A DNA stretch of 64,000 bases, from the NCBI RefSeq assembly GCF_008929045.1, contig NZ_VFAH01000013.1:108390-172389 (forward strand), given 5' to 3'. Made by a program: the position numbers and the translations under genes. Of this stretch, positions 38,954 to 46,905 are shown piece by piece; the stretch's first letter is position 1; each line of letters starts with the position of its first letter. The stretch comes from Noviherbaspirillum aerium. GTDB taxonomy: Bacteria > Pseudomonadota > Gammaproteobacteria > Burkholderiales > Burkholderiaceae_D. A model generated the notes under the pieces. It was not told the origin of the DNA, did not search any database, and saw nothing but the letters and a program-made list of their open reading frames with translations.

Positions 38954-38982
38954 ATTGTAAGGTAGGACAAACAATTGAGCAA
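38954..38982 (-). promoter_or_regulatory. Promoter of glyA / riboswitch RNA
   Basis: Reverse-strand TTGCTC (38982-38977), 17-bp spacer, TACAAT (38959-38954). Transcription would begin near 38945-38950, directly at the 5' edge of the ZTP aptamer. Confidence 0.75.
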
Positions 38983-39111
38983 GAAGAGCTAGAAGCCCTT
39001 TGACGTCCGGCCCAGGCTGAACAAACCGGATCAGGCCGCATTTCGGATCAACATAACGCCTTTCGGCTACAATTTTGCCCAATTCAAATTCATGTACGAA
39101 AGGAAATCGCA

Positions 39112-39858
39112 ATGATCGTCCTGATTACAGGTGCAAGTTCCGGTTTTGGCGAGGAAATGGCGCGCACGTTTGCTCAGAATGGGCACAAGGTTATTGCGAC
39201 CGGCCGGCGCAAGGACAGGCTGGACAAGCTGGCTGCCGAATTGAGCACATCGCTTCTTCCGGTGGAAATGGATGTCCGCGACAAGCAATCGATCGCGGCT
39301 GCGCTCGCAGGCCTGCCGGCCGAGTGGAGCGAGATTGATGTACTGATCAACAACGCCGGCCTGGCATTGGGCATCGAGCCCGCGCAGAGATCCTCGCTGG
39401 ACGAGTGGGAAACCATGATCGACACCAATTGCAAGGGACTGGTGACCATGACCCATGCCATCCTGCCCGGCATGGTGGCAAGGGGTCGCGGGACGATCAT
39501 CAATATCGGCTCGACCGCGGGTGCCTATCCCTACCCCGGGGGCAATGTGTACGGCGCCACCAAGGCCTTTGTCGACCAGTTCACACTGAACCTTCGCGCC
39601 GATCTGGTCGGCACCGGCGTACGCGCAACCAATATTGCGCCCGGCCTGTGCGGCGGCACCGAATTTTCCAACGTGCGGCTCAAGGATGATGCCGCCGCGG
39701 CCAAGGTCTATGAAGGCACCGTACCCCTGACTGCGCGCGACATCGCGGAGTCCGCCTACTGGATCGCCACCCTGCCACCGCACGTGAATATCAACTATAT
39801 CGAGATGATGCCGACCTGCCAGGGTTTCTCGCCTTTCAACATCAAGCGCAACGTCTAG
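39112..39858 (+). CDS. ydfG: YdfG-type short-chain dehydrogenase (3-hydroxy acid / malonic semialdehyde reductase)
   Basis: A 248-residue NADP-dependent SDR. The cofactor motif TGASSGFGE is at 7-15, NNAG at 80-83, and the catalytic S134, Y147 and K151 stand exactly where E. coli YdfG has them; the stretch DEWETMIDTN and the C-terminal HVNINYIEMMP are also shared. In E. coli the enzyme reduces malonic semialdehyde and oxidises L-allo-threonine. It is divergent from glyA across the riboswitch region. Confidence 0.9.
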   Translation: MIVLITGASSGFGEEMARTFAQNGHKVIATGRRKDRLDKLAAELSTSLLPVEMDVRDKQSIAAALAGLPAEWSEIDVLINNAGLALGIEPAQRSSLDEWETMIDTNCKGLVTMTHAILPGMVARGRGTIINIGSTAGAYPYPGGNVYGATKAFVDQFTLNLRADLVGTGVRATNIAPGLCGGTEFSNVRLKDDAAAAKVYEGTVPLTARDIAESAYWIATLPPHVNINYIEMMPTCQGFSPFNIKRNV

Positions 39859-39916
39859 GAAGAAACGGCTTTTTCATGCTTGCCAATATCAAGACAGTTC
39901 GACCCGCGCCCGCGCC

Positions 39917-40333
39917 ATGAATAACGAGTTCAGCTGGAACGTGCGTGTTTATTATGAAGACACCGATACCGGCGGCGTGGTCTTTTATGCCAATTACCTG
40001 AAGTTCTTCGAGCGTGCCCGCACGGAATGGCTGCGGGCACATGGCATCGGGCAGCAGTTGTTGGCGGAATCGCATCGCGTCATGTTCGTCGTCAAAAGTA
40101 CGTCCGTGGATTATCATGCTCCCGCGAAATTAGATGATGAACTGAAACTTACCGTCGTTGTCCAAAAGCTCGGTCGCGCTTCGGTGGAGTTCGTTCAGGA
40201 AGCCTGGCGCGAACAGGGAGCAGAAAAAACATTGCTGACCAGCGGAAGAATCCGCGTCGGCTGCGTCCATACTGAAACCTTCCGCCCGAGTCCGATACCG
40301 GACAACGTATTAGACCGCATCAGAGCGGCATAG
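39917..40333 (+). CDS. ybgC: Tol-Pal-associated acyl-CoA thioesterase YbgC
   Basis: A 138-residue hotdog-fold thioesterase at its usual place before tolQ. The active-site loop reads YYEDTDTGGVVFYANYLKFF with the expected Asp (D17); the position of E. coli His25 is Tyr. FERARTEWLRAHGI is a further family mark. Substrates in other bacteria are short acyl-CoAs; its link to Tol-Pal is by operon only. Confidence 0.93.
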   Translation: MNNEFSWNVRVYYEDTDTGGVVFYANYLKFFERARTEWLRAHGIGQQLLAESHRVMFVVKSTSVDYHAPAKLDDELKLTVVVQKLGRASVEFVQEAWREQGAEKTLLTSGRIRVGCVHTETFRPSPIPDNVLDRIRAA

Positions 40334-40421
40334 CTTGAATTTCCTGCAAAGCGCCATGTTACCCATGCAGTCGGGTGCGTTGGCGGTATGCGGCCATCAC
40401 TTGCAACTACATTAATAAAAC

Positions 40422-41123
40422 ATGAGCGTCACACAAGATCTTTCGTTTATCTCGCTGATCAGCAATGCCTCGCTGCTTGTGCAACTGGTCATGGCCTTGC
40501 TTCTGCTGGTTTCGATCATGAGCTGGACTTATATTTTCCGCAAGATGTTCGCCATCCGCAGCGCGCAGACGCAGACCGAGGAATTCGAGCGCGCGTTCTG
40601 GTCCGGAGGCAACCTGAATGCGCTCTACGAGGAAGCAACCTCCAACCGTCGCCGGAGCGGCAATCACACCGGCGCGCTCGAACGCATTTTCGAGTCCGGA
40701 ATGGGTGAATTCATCAAGGGCAAGGCCATCTTCGCAGGCAAGGGACAAGTGGATCAAAGCGCGATGATCGACGGCGCGCGCCGCGCCATGCGCGCAGCCT
40801 ATCAGCGTGAAATGGATGCGCTGGAATCCCATCTCGCCTTTCTTGCCTCGGTCGGTTCCGTGTCACCTTATGTCGGCCTGTTCGGTACTGTCTGGGGCAT
40901 CATGAATGCCTTCCGCGGACTGGCCAATGTGCAGCAGGCGACCCTGGCATCGGTCGCGCCGGGCATTGCCGAAGCGCTGGTAGCCACCGCCATCGGTCTT
41001 TTCGCCGCCATCCCGGCGGTGGTTGCGTACAATCGCTACTCGCATGACATCGATCGTCTCGCGATCCGCTTCGAAAGCTTCATCGAAGAGTTCTCCAATA
41101 TCTTGCAACGTCAGGTCCGCTAA
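40422..41123 (+). CDS. tolQ: Tol-Pal system proton channel subunit TolQ
   Basis: A 233-residue inner-membrane protein with three helices (near 18-38, 140-160 and 175-195). SVSPYVGLFGTVWGIMNAF and GIAEALVATAIGLFAAIPAVVAYN are the TolQ/ExbB pore signatures. With TolR it uses the proton gradient to drive TolA during envelope constriction. Its stop overlaps the tolR start. Confidence 0.97.
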   Translation: MSVTQDLSFISLISNASLLVQLVMALLLLVSIMSWTYIFRKMFAIRSAQTQTEEFERAFWSGGNLNALYEEATSNRRRSGNHTGALERIFESGMGEFIKGKAIFAGKGQVDQSAMIDGARRAMRAAYQREMDALESHLAFLASVGSVSPYVGLFGTVWGIMNAFRGLANVQQATLASVAPGIAEALVATAIGLFAAIPAVVAYNRYSHDIDRLAIRFESFIEEFSNILQRQVR

Positions 41124-41563
41124 TGGCAGGCAACAGTTCTATGCGCGGCGGCCGCAGCCGCAAGTTCAAGTCCGAGATCAACGTCGTTCCTTATATCGAC
41201 GTGATGCTGGTCCTGCTGATCATCTTCATGGTGGCGGCGCCATTGACGAACCCCGGCGTGATCAACCTGCCGACGGCGGCCAAATCGGCGCTGCCGCCGA
41301 CCGAGTACATCCAGATTTCGCTCAAGCCCGATACCAGCGCCACCATCGGCGTCAGCGGCAAGAAGGACGGCAGCGGCGAGGCGCAAAAAGTGGGAGGCCG
41401 CAGCGCCTTGATGCAGAAACTGCGCGCACTGCATGAAGCGGATCCGGAACTGCCAGTCATGATTTCGGCCGACAAGGAAATCAAGTACGACGAAGTCATC
41501 CAGGTCATTTCCGAAGCCAAGAAGCTCGGCATCAACCGCGTGGGGTTGGCGACAAAGCAATGA
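41123..41563 (+). CDS. tolR: Tol-Pal system protein TolR
   Basis: A 146-residue protein with one N-terminal membrane helix containing the proton-pathway Asp in NVVPYIDVMLVLLIIFMV and a periplasmic ExbD-like domain (MISADKEIKYDEVIQVISEA). It begins within the tolQ stop codon and overlaps tolA as ATGA, indicating coupled translation. Confidence 0.96.
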   Translation: MAGNSSMRGGRSRKFKSEINVVPYIDVMLVLLIIFMVAAPLTNPGVINLPTAAKSALPPTEYIQISLKPDTSATIGVSGKKDGSGEAQKVGGRSALMQKLRALHEADPELPVMISADKEIKYDEVIQVISEAKKLGINRVGLATKQ

Positions 41564-42555
41564 GTGCCATGAATGACTCGACTCCCTACACCGTTCCGAA
41601 GGAACCGGGGCGCTGGCGCGCCCTGACGTTCGCGGCACTGGTGCACCTTGCGCTGCTGGCATTTTTCTGGATCGGCATCCGCTGGCAGAACGAAGTGCCG
41701 ACGACCATCGAAGCCGAGGTATGGAGTCCGCAACCGCGTGAAGCCGCGCCTCAGCCGGAGCCGGTAAGAACGGAAGAAGCAAAGCCCGAACCGAAACCGG
41801 AACCCAAACCTGAACCGCCGCCGGTAGTCAGGGAAGCGCCGAAACCGAAGGTCGAGGAACCGCCGGTCGCCAAGCCCGATATCGCGCTCGAGCAGGAGAA
41901 GAAGCGCAAGGCGGAAGAGAAGCGGCGCCAGGAGCAGGAAGAGAAAGAAAAACTCGCGAAAGAAAAGAAGCGCCGCGAGGAGGAAGAGAAGGAAAAGCTC
42001 GCCAAGGAAAAGGAACGCCGCGAAGCTGAAGAGAAACTGGTGAAGGAAAAGAAACGCCAGGAAGAGGAGAAACTTGCCAAGTTGAAACAGCAAGAAGACG
42101 CGAAGAAGCTCGAGAAGGAAAAAGCCGACAAGGCGAAGAAGGAAGCCGCCGAGAAGAAGCGCAAGCAGGAAGAAGAAGCCGACGCCAAGCTGGCGGCCAA
42201 GATGCGCGATGAAGACATGCGGCGCATCACCGGTGCCGGTGGCAGCGGCGATGCGCCGAAGGCCCAGGGCGGACGCGCTGACGGCGCATATAGTCAACGC
42301 ATAGCAGCAAAAATCCGTTCCAACATTGCATTTATCGTTCCGGAAGGCTTGTCGGGCAACCCCCCGGTAGAATACGAAGTTCGACTGTTGCCTGACGGCT
42401 CGATCGCAGGCCTGCGCAAGCTGCGTTCCTCCGGCGTACCCGGATTCGATGAAGCCGTGGCGCGTGCCATCGAGCGATCGCAACCCTATCCGAAAGACAG
42501 CTCGGGCAGCGTACCGTCAAGCTTCCTTGGCATTCATAAACCGAAAGATCAGTAA
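41560..42555 (+). CDS. tolA: Tol-Pal system protein TolA
   Basis: A 331-residue protein in three parts: an N-terminal membrane anchor (ALVHLALLAFFWIGI, about 26-40), a long Lys/Glu/Ala-rich helix (about 105-215) that spans the periplasm, and a globular C-terminal domain (AYSQRIAAKIRSNI to the end) that binds TolB. A Pro/Glu/Lys stretch precedes the helix. Confidence 0.96.
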   Translation: MSAMNDSTPYTVPKEPGRWRALTFAALVHLALLAFFWIGIRWQNEVPTTIEAEVWSPQPREAAPQPEPVRTEEAKPEPKPEPKPEPPPVVREAPKPKVEEPPVAKPDIALEQEKKRKAEEKRRQEQEEKEKLAKEKKRREEEEKEKLAKEKERREAEEKLVKEKKRQEEEKLAKLKQQEDAKKLEKEKADKAKKEAAEKKRKQEEEADAKLAAKMRDEDMRRITGAGGSGDAPKAQGGRADGAYSQRIAAKIRSNIAFIVPEGLSGNPPVEYEVRLLPDGSIAGLRKLRSSGVPGFDEAVARAIERSQPYPKDSSGSVPSSFLGIHKPKDQ

Positions 42556-42561
42556 GCGACC

Positions 42562-43827
42562 ATGATAAAAAATCTCTTTTCGCGCACTTTCGTCATATTC
42601 ACCCTCGGCTTCGCCGCAACGCTGGCACAGGCGCAGCTGCGTGTTGAAACCTCGGGCGTGGGTGCGACGCAGATTCCCGTTGCCATTGCAGGCTTTGCCG
42701 ATGAAACCATCGCGCCTCAGCAGATCACCGCCATCATCAAGGCGGATCTGGCGCGCAGCGGCTACTTCAAGATCATCGACACCGGCAATACGATGTCGGA
42801 AACCGTGCCCGTCAATTACGGCGAATGGAAAGCCAAGGGCGCAGATGCGCTCGTGGTCGGCAGCGTTCAGCGGCTGGCCGACGGCCGCTACGATATCCGC
42901 TATCGCTTGCTCGATACCGTCAAGTCATCCAGCCTGTCCGGCTTCGGTCAGGTTGCGGGCCCCGATCGCCTGCGCGTCGCGGGCCACAAGATCGCGGACG
43001 ACATTTACGAAAAGCTGATCGGCGTGAAAGGCGCCTTCTCGACCCGCATTGCCTATGTGACCAAAGTCGGCAATGAATATCGCCTGGAAGTCGCCGATGC
43101 TGACGGAGAAGGCACGCAAGCGGCATTGCGCTCCAATGAACCGATCATCTCGCCCGCCTGGTCGCCAGACGGCACCAAGGTCGCTTACGTTTCCTTCGAA
43201 GCGAAGAAGCCCGTGGTTTATGTCCAGGACCTGACGACGCGGCAGCGTACGGTAATTGCGAACCACCGCGGCAGCAACTCCGCTCCGTCCTGGTCGCCTG
43301 ACGGCTCGAAGCTGGCGCTCGCCCTCTCCCGCAGCGGCTATACCCAAATCTATGTGGTCAATTCCGATGGCAGCAATCTGCGCCAGCTGACCAACTCGAA
43401 CGGCATCGAGACCGAACCGCAATTCTCGGCCGACGGAAAGACCATTTATTTCACCAGCGATCGCAGCGGAGGTCCGCAGATCTACCGCATGAGCGCGAAC
43501 GGCGGCGAAGCGCAGCGCGTGACCTTCAACGGCAGCTACAACATCAGCCCGCGGGTTGCGCCGGACGGCAAGACGCTTGCCTACATCTCGCGCCGCGAAG
43601 GCCGTTTCCAGCTGTATGCGCTCGACCTCGCAAGCGGCCAGGAATTGCGACTTTCGGATACCACTAGCGATGAATCGCCCAGCTTCTCGCCCAATGGCAA
43701 GTACATCATGTATGCGACAGGCCGCGGATCGCTGGCGGTCGTGTCGGTGGACGGCCGCGTCCGGCATCGGCTGGTCACCCAGGCAGGCGACATCAGGGAG
43801 CCTACCTGGGGTCCGTTCATGAAATAA
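42562..43827 (+). CDS. tolB: Tol-Pal system periplasmic protein TolB
   Basis: A 421-residue periplasmic protein with a signal peptide ending ATLAQA. The N-terminal domain (PVAIAGFADETIAPQQI) is followed by a six-bladed propeller with repeats of the SPAWSPDGTKVAYVSFE type (five WSPDG/FSADG-like blades visible). It links TolA and Pal. Gap to tolA is 6 bases. Confidence 0.97.
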   Translation: MIKNLFSRTFVIFTLGFAATLAQAQLRVETSGVGATQIPVAIAGFADETIAPQQITAIIKADLARSGYFKIIDTGNTMSETVPVNYGEWKAKGADALVVGSVQRLADGRYDIRYRLLDTVKSSSLSGFGQVAGPDRLRVAGHKIADDIYEKLIGVKGAFSTRIAYVTKVGNEYRLEVADADGEGTQAALRSNEPIISPAWSPDGTKVAYVSFEAKKPVVYVQDLTTRQRTVIANHRGSNSAPSWSPDGSKLALALSRSGYTQIYVVNSDGSNLRQLTNSNGIETEPQFSADGKTIYFTSDRSGGPQIYRMSANGGEAQRVTFNGSYNISPRVAPDGKTLAYISRREGRFQLYALDLASGQELRLSDTTSDESPSFSPNGKYIMYATGRGSLAVVSVDGRVRHRLVTQAGDIREPTWGPFMK

Positions 43828-43865
43828 TATAGGTTTAAGGCAACACTCACTCAGGAGAAATTTGA

Positions 43866-44393
43866 ATGCGCAATACCACCACTTTAGCCCTTATCCTCAC
43901 GAGCGCGCTGGCTCTTACGGCATGCGGCTCCAACGTCAAGCTGGATGACAAGGCCAAAGTTGAAGAACGTACCGGCACAACCGCACCCTCGACTGCCGAT
44001 GCACGCACCATCGCTCCGCTGACCACCGGCTCGACCGATCCGCTGAACGACCCGAAGGGCATCCTCGCCAAGCGCAGCGTGTATTTCGACTATGACAGCT
44101 ACACCGTCAAGGACGAGTTCAAGCCGGTCGTCGAAGCACATGCAAAGTATCTGGCTGCCAACAAGGGCCGCAAGATCATCATCCAGGGCAATACCGATGA
44201 CCGCGGCGGACGCGAGTACAATCTGGCGCTGGGTCAGAAGCGCGCTGAAGCGGTGCGCCGTGCCCTGGGCCTGCTCGGAGTTGCAGACGCGCAGATGGAA
44301 GCCGTTTCTCTCGGCAAGGAAAAACCGAAGGCAACAGGCAGCGACGAAGCCGCATGGGCTGAGAACCGCCGCGCCGATCTCGTCTATCAATAA
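43866..44393 (+). CDS. pal: Peptidoglycan-associated lipoprotein Pal
   Basis: A 175-residue outer-membrane lipoprotein: lipobox LTAC with the modified Cys at 20, then an OmpA-like peptidoglycan-binding domain (VYFDYDSYTVKDEF, GNTDDRGGREYNLALGQKRAEAVRRAL). AGGAG precedes the ATG. It anchors the outer membrane to the wall and interacts with TolB. Confidence 0.97.
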   Translation: MRNTTTLALILTSALALTACGSNVKLDDKAKVEERTGTTAPSTADARTIAPLTTGSTDPLNDPKGILAKRSVYFDYDSYTVKDEFKPVVEAHAKYLAANKGRKIIIQGNTDDRGGREYNLALGQKRAEAVRRALGLLGVADAQMEAVSLGKEKPKATGSDEAAWAENRRADLVYQ

Positions 44394-44396
44394 TCC

Positions 44397-45146
44397 ATGA
44401 ACAACTTCATTCGATCCACACTCGCTGCGGCCGCGATGGCCGCCTTCACGCTGACGCCCATGCAGGCCACTGCCGCGCTGTTCGAGGATGAAGAAGCCCG
44501 CCGGGCCATTCTCGACATCCGCAGCCGCCTGGCGAACATGCAGAGTGAAATCAATGCCAAGGCTGACAAGACCAACAATCTCGATCTGAACAATCAGAAC
44601 GAGCAGCTCAAGCAGGAGATATCGCGCTTGCGCGGACAGATCGAGATATTGACCAATGAACTGGCCAATGCCCAAAAACGGCAGAAGGACTTCTACGTCG
44701 ATCTCGACAACCGCATCCGCAAGCTTGAACCGCAGCAGGTGACGGTCGATGGGAAGGAAGTCACGGTTGAACAGGGGGAGCAGCGCGCATACGATGCTGC
44801 CCTTGCCTTCTTCAAATCGGGCGACTACCGGAATGCGGGCGCATCGTTCTTCGAATTCACGCGGCGCTACCCGCAATCCGCACTCGCCCCCTCGGCGCAG
44901 TACTGGCTCGGCAACACCTATTACGCGCAGCGCGACTATCGCAATGCGATTACCGCGCAGCAGGTCGTGGTCAAGAATTATCCAGACAGTCCCAAGGCCG
45001 CAGATGCCTTGCTAAATATCGCAAGCTGCCACCTCGAGCTCAAGGATCGTGCCGCGGCAAAGAAGAGCCTGGAAACACTGGTTGCCCAGTATCCTGATTC
45101 ACCCTCGGCGCAAACTGCCCGCGAAAGGCTTGCTGCGCTCAAGTGA
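44397..45146 (+). CDS. cpoB: Cell division coordinator CpoB (YbgF)
   Basis: A 249-residue periplasmic protein with a signal peptide ending ATAA, a coiled-coil segment (about 35-95) and C-terminal TPR repeats (YDAALAFFKSGDYRNAGASF, YWLGNTYYAQRDYRNAI). In E. coli it coordinates PBP1B with Tol during division. It starts 3 bases after pal and closes the tol block. Confidence 0.95.
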   Translation: MNNFIRSTLAAAAMAAFTLTPMQATAALFEDEEARRAILDIRSRLANMQSEINAKADKTNNLDLNNQNEQLKQEISRLRGQIEILTNELANAQKRQKDFYVDLDNRIRKLEPQQVTVDGKEVTVEQGEQRAYDAALAFFKSGDYRNAGASFFEFTRRYPQSALAPSAQYWLGNTYYAQRDYRNAITAQQVVVKNYPDSPKAADALLNIASCHLELKDRAAAKKSLETLVAQYPDSPSAQTARERLAALK

Positions 45147-45247
45147 TTCAAGTCAATGTATCGCAGTCTGCATGGACCGCGATACGCGTTGGCAAGATGA
45201 TGGTGATGAGGGCAGGCATGTCAATGAAGAAATGTGAATGCGATTCA

Positions 45248-45277
45248 TTGACAGCCTGCATAACAATTCCTTATAAT
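45248..45277 (+). promoter_or_regulatory. Promoter of tRNA-Lys
   Basis: Consensus TTGACA (45248-45253) and TATAAT (45272-45277) with an 18-bp spacer, ending 12 bases before the tRNA. Confidence 0.85.
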
Positions 45278-45288
45278 CTTGGTCTTTC

Positions 45289-45364
45289 GGGTCGTTAGCT
45301 CAGTTGGTAGAGCAGCGGACTTTTAATCCGTTGGTCGCAGGTTCGAGTCCCGCACGGCCTACCA
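45289..45364 (+). tRNA. tRNA-Lys (anticodon TTT)
   Basis: A 76-base cloverleaf: acceptor GGGTCGT/ACGGCCT (with G-U at 1:72 and 4:69), D-arm AGCTCAGTTGGTAGAGC, anticodon loop CTTTTAA inside CGGA/TCCG, GGTTCGAGTCC T-arm and encoded CCA. Very close to E. coli tRNA-Lys. A strong promoter precedes and a terminator follows. Confidence 0.97.
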
Positions 45365-45371
45365 GAATACG

Positions 45372-45402
45372 AAGGGTCTAAGTGAAAACTTAGACCCTTT
45401 TC
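45372..45402 (+). terminator. Intrinsic terminator after tRNA-Lys
   Basis: Stem AAGGGTCTAAGT / ACTTAGACCCTT, GAAA tetraloop, T-run. The following 45403-45717 has no gene I can support; an 82-codon reverse frame at 45408-45656 is rejected. Possible dispersed repeat (see findings). Confidence 0.92.
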
Positions 45403-45717
45403 TGTTTTCAATGCCACTTTCCAAAATGAGCGACGCCATGCGGCATTGCCGCTTTTGCACTCAGGCTTCTCGGGTCTCCTCTTCTGCTCTTTTCCTCGTT
45501 CAGCCAGCCCTCTCCTGAGTGAACCCTATACAACATAGAACGAATTGCAGGTGAATGACGGTCGCCTCGGGCTGCCTTGGACGCTCGGAGGGGGCTGCTC
45601 ATCGATTGTGCGGCCCGCCACCCGGCACTCCTTCTGCCCTGCGTACCCGCGGCCAACCGATTCGTTCATACACTCACCCGCGATCCGTTGTAGGCATCTG
45701 AACTTTCGCCAATGCGC

Positions 45718-45748
45718 TTGACCTTACCATCATGGGAAGTCCTATAGT
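45718..45748 (+). promoter_or_regulatory. MerR/CueR-type metal-responsive promoter
   Basis: TTGACC (45718-45723) and TATAGT (45743-45748) are separated by 19 bp, the overlong spacer that MerR-family activators require. The spacer region holds the imperfect dyad GACCTTACC-atcat-GGGAAGTCC, close to CueR boxes of the ACCTTCC-N-GGAAGGT type. It lies 32 bases before the HMA-domain gene. No MerR-family gene occurs in the window. Confidence 0.72.
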
Positions 45749-45780
45749 GAGGACTCCAGTTAACCAAAGGAGTCATCATC

Positions 45781-45987
45781 ATGTACGAATTGCAAGTCGA
45801 AGGAATGAGCTGCAATCATTGCATCAATGCTGTTACCAAGGCAGTGCAGGAAGTTGACGCCGGCGCCAAGGTCGAAATCGTGCTCGCCGAACAGAAAGTT
45901 TCCATTGCGTCGGGCGCGGACCTTCAAAGAATCAAGTCCGCCGTAGAGGAAGCCGGCTATCCGGTGCTCAGGACAAGCACCTCATGA
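45781..45987 (+). CDS. copZ: Heavy-metal-associated (HMA) domain protein, CopZ-like copper chaperone
   Basis: A 68-residue ferredoxin-like HMA domain with the metal site GMSCNHC (C11, C14), as in CopZ. It probably carries Cu(I) to an exporter; none is in the window. AAGGAG sits eight bases before the ATG, and a CueR-like promoter precedes. It converges on and overlaps the last bases of the epimerase gene by 6 bp. Confidence 0.88.
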   Translation: MYELQVEGMSCNHCINAVTKAVQEVDAGAKVEIVLAEQKVSIASGADLQRIKSAVEEAGYPVLRTSTS

Positions 45988-46896
45988 GGCCTCGGTCGGC
46001 TGCGTCATTCGCGCCAAGGCTTGATTGACATGCAGATAGCGCAGCCGCACGCCCAATTCTTCCTTGATGCGGTTGTTTCTCAACCGGCGCGACTCGGACA
46101 TGAATGACAGCAGCATCGGAGAAACTGCCTGGGCGAGCTCATCGCGCGGCAGGCGCGGCGCACGCGACAGGCCGAATGCATCCGCCACGGCATCGAAGTA
46201 CTGCCCCATCTTGAGCTCCGAATCATCGACCGCATGATAGATGCGGCAGGCCTTGGCGCGAAACAGGGCCAGGGCTGCAATGCGTGCGAGGTCGTCCGCA
46301 TGAATGTGATTGGTGTAGACATCATCCTCGTCCCGCAATGCCGGCGTCCCCTTGTTCAGGCGTTCGACCGGCAGACGGTCCCGCGCATAGATTCCCGGCA
46401 CACGCAGAATCGAAAGACGGGATCCCGACCGTCGCGCCCAGCGGCGCAATACCTGCTCCGCATCGACACGCCGCGCAGCTCTCGCATTGCGAGGATTGAC
46501 CGGCCGCGTCTCATCGACCCAGGCGCCGCCGCAATCGCCGTACACACCGGTTGTGCTGATATAAACGAGCGTGCCGCCGTGGGGTAAAATGGCGGTCAGA
46601 TTGCGGGTGCGCCGGTCCCTCGGCCCTTCCGATGGCGGCGGCGCCAGGTGCACCACGTACGGCGCCAGCCCTGCAAGGCGTGCGATGGCGGCAGGCTGAT
46701 CAAGATTCGCCACAATGGGAACGGCGCCGGCATCGCGCAATTCCGCGCAGCGCGAAGACTGGCTGGTCACCGCGAACACGCGGAATTGACGGCGTACCAG
46801 GGGCAGCAGACGCATGCCGACGTCGCCGCAGCCAAGAATCAGCAAACGCGGGCGGCGCAGTTTGCGTGCGGATTTTATTTCATTGTTTTTCATCAT
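45982..46896 (-). CDS. NAD-dependent epimerase/dehydratase-like protein (SDR, atypical)
   Basis: A 304-residue Rossmann-fold protein. The nucleotide motif LILGCGDVGMRLLPLV is near residue 18, STTGVYGD and NHIHADDLARI follow as in YeeZ/SDR_e-like proteins. The substrate is unknown. Start ATG at 46896 or 46893; no clear ribosome site. The open frame runs much further upstream without a stop, but that part is antisense to the reductase gene and looks spurious. Only nine bases separate it from the divergent reductase start. Confidence 0.82.
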   Translation of the reverse strand: MMKNNEIKSARKLRRPRLLILGCGDVGMRLLPLVRRQFRVFAVTSQSSRCAELRDAGAVPIVANLDQPAAIARLAGLAPYVVHLAPPPSEGPRDRRTRNLTAILPHGGTLVYISTTGVYGDCGGAWVDETRPVNPRNARAARRVDAEQVLRRWARRSGSRLSILRVPGIYARDRLPVERLNKGTPALRDEDDVYTNHIHADDLARIAALALFRAKACRIYHAVDDSELKMGQYFDAVADAFGLSRAPRLPRDELAQAVSPMLLSFMSESRRLRNNRIKEELGVRLRYLHVNQALARMTQPTEAS

Positions 46897-46905
46897 CAGG
46901 ATTGT

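Noticed and set aside
38730..39111. Glycine riboswitch before glyA
   Set aside because: The conserved elements fit the ZTP aptamer segment by segment; no glycine-aptamer pair is present.
41880..42190. Tandem repeat or CRISPR-like array
   Set aside because: The repeated GAAGAGAAG-type DNA encodes the Lys/Glu/Ala helix of TolA; there are no regular spacers. No CRISPR array was found anywhere in the window.
45408..45656. 82-codon reverse frame after tRNA-Lys
   Set aside because: No ribosome site or domain; it starts next to the tRNA terminator. Treated as possible repeat DNA only.
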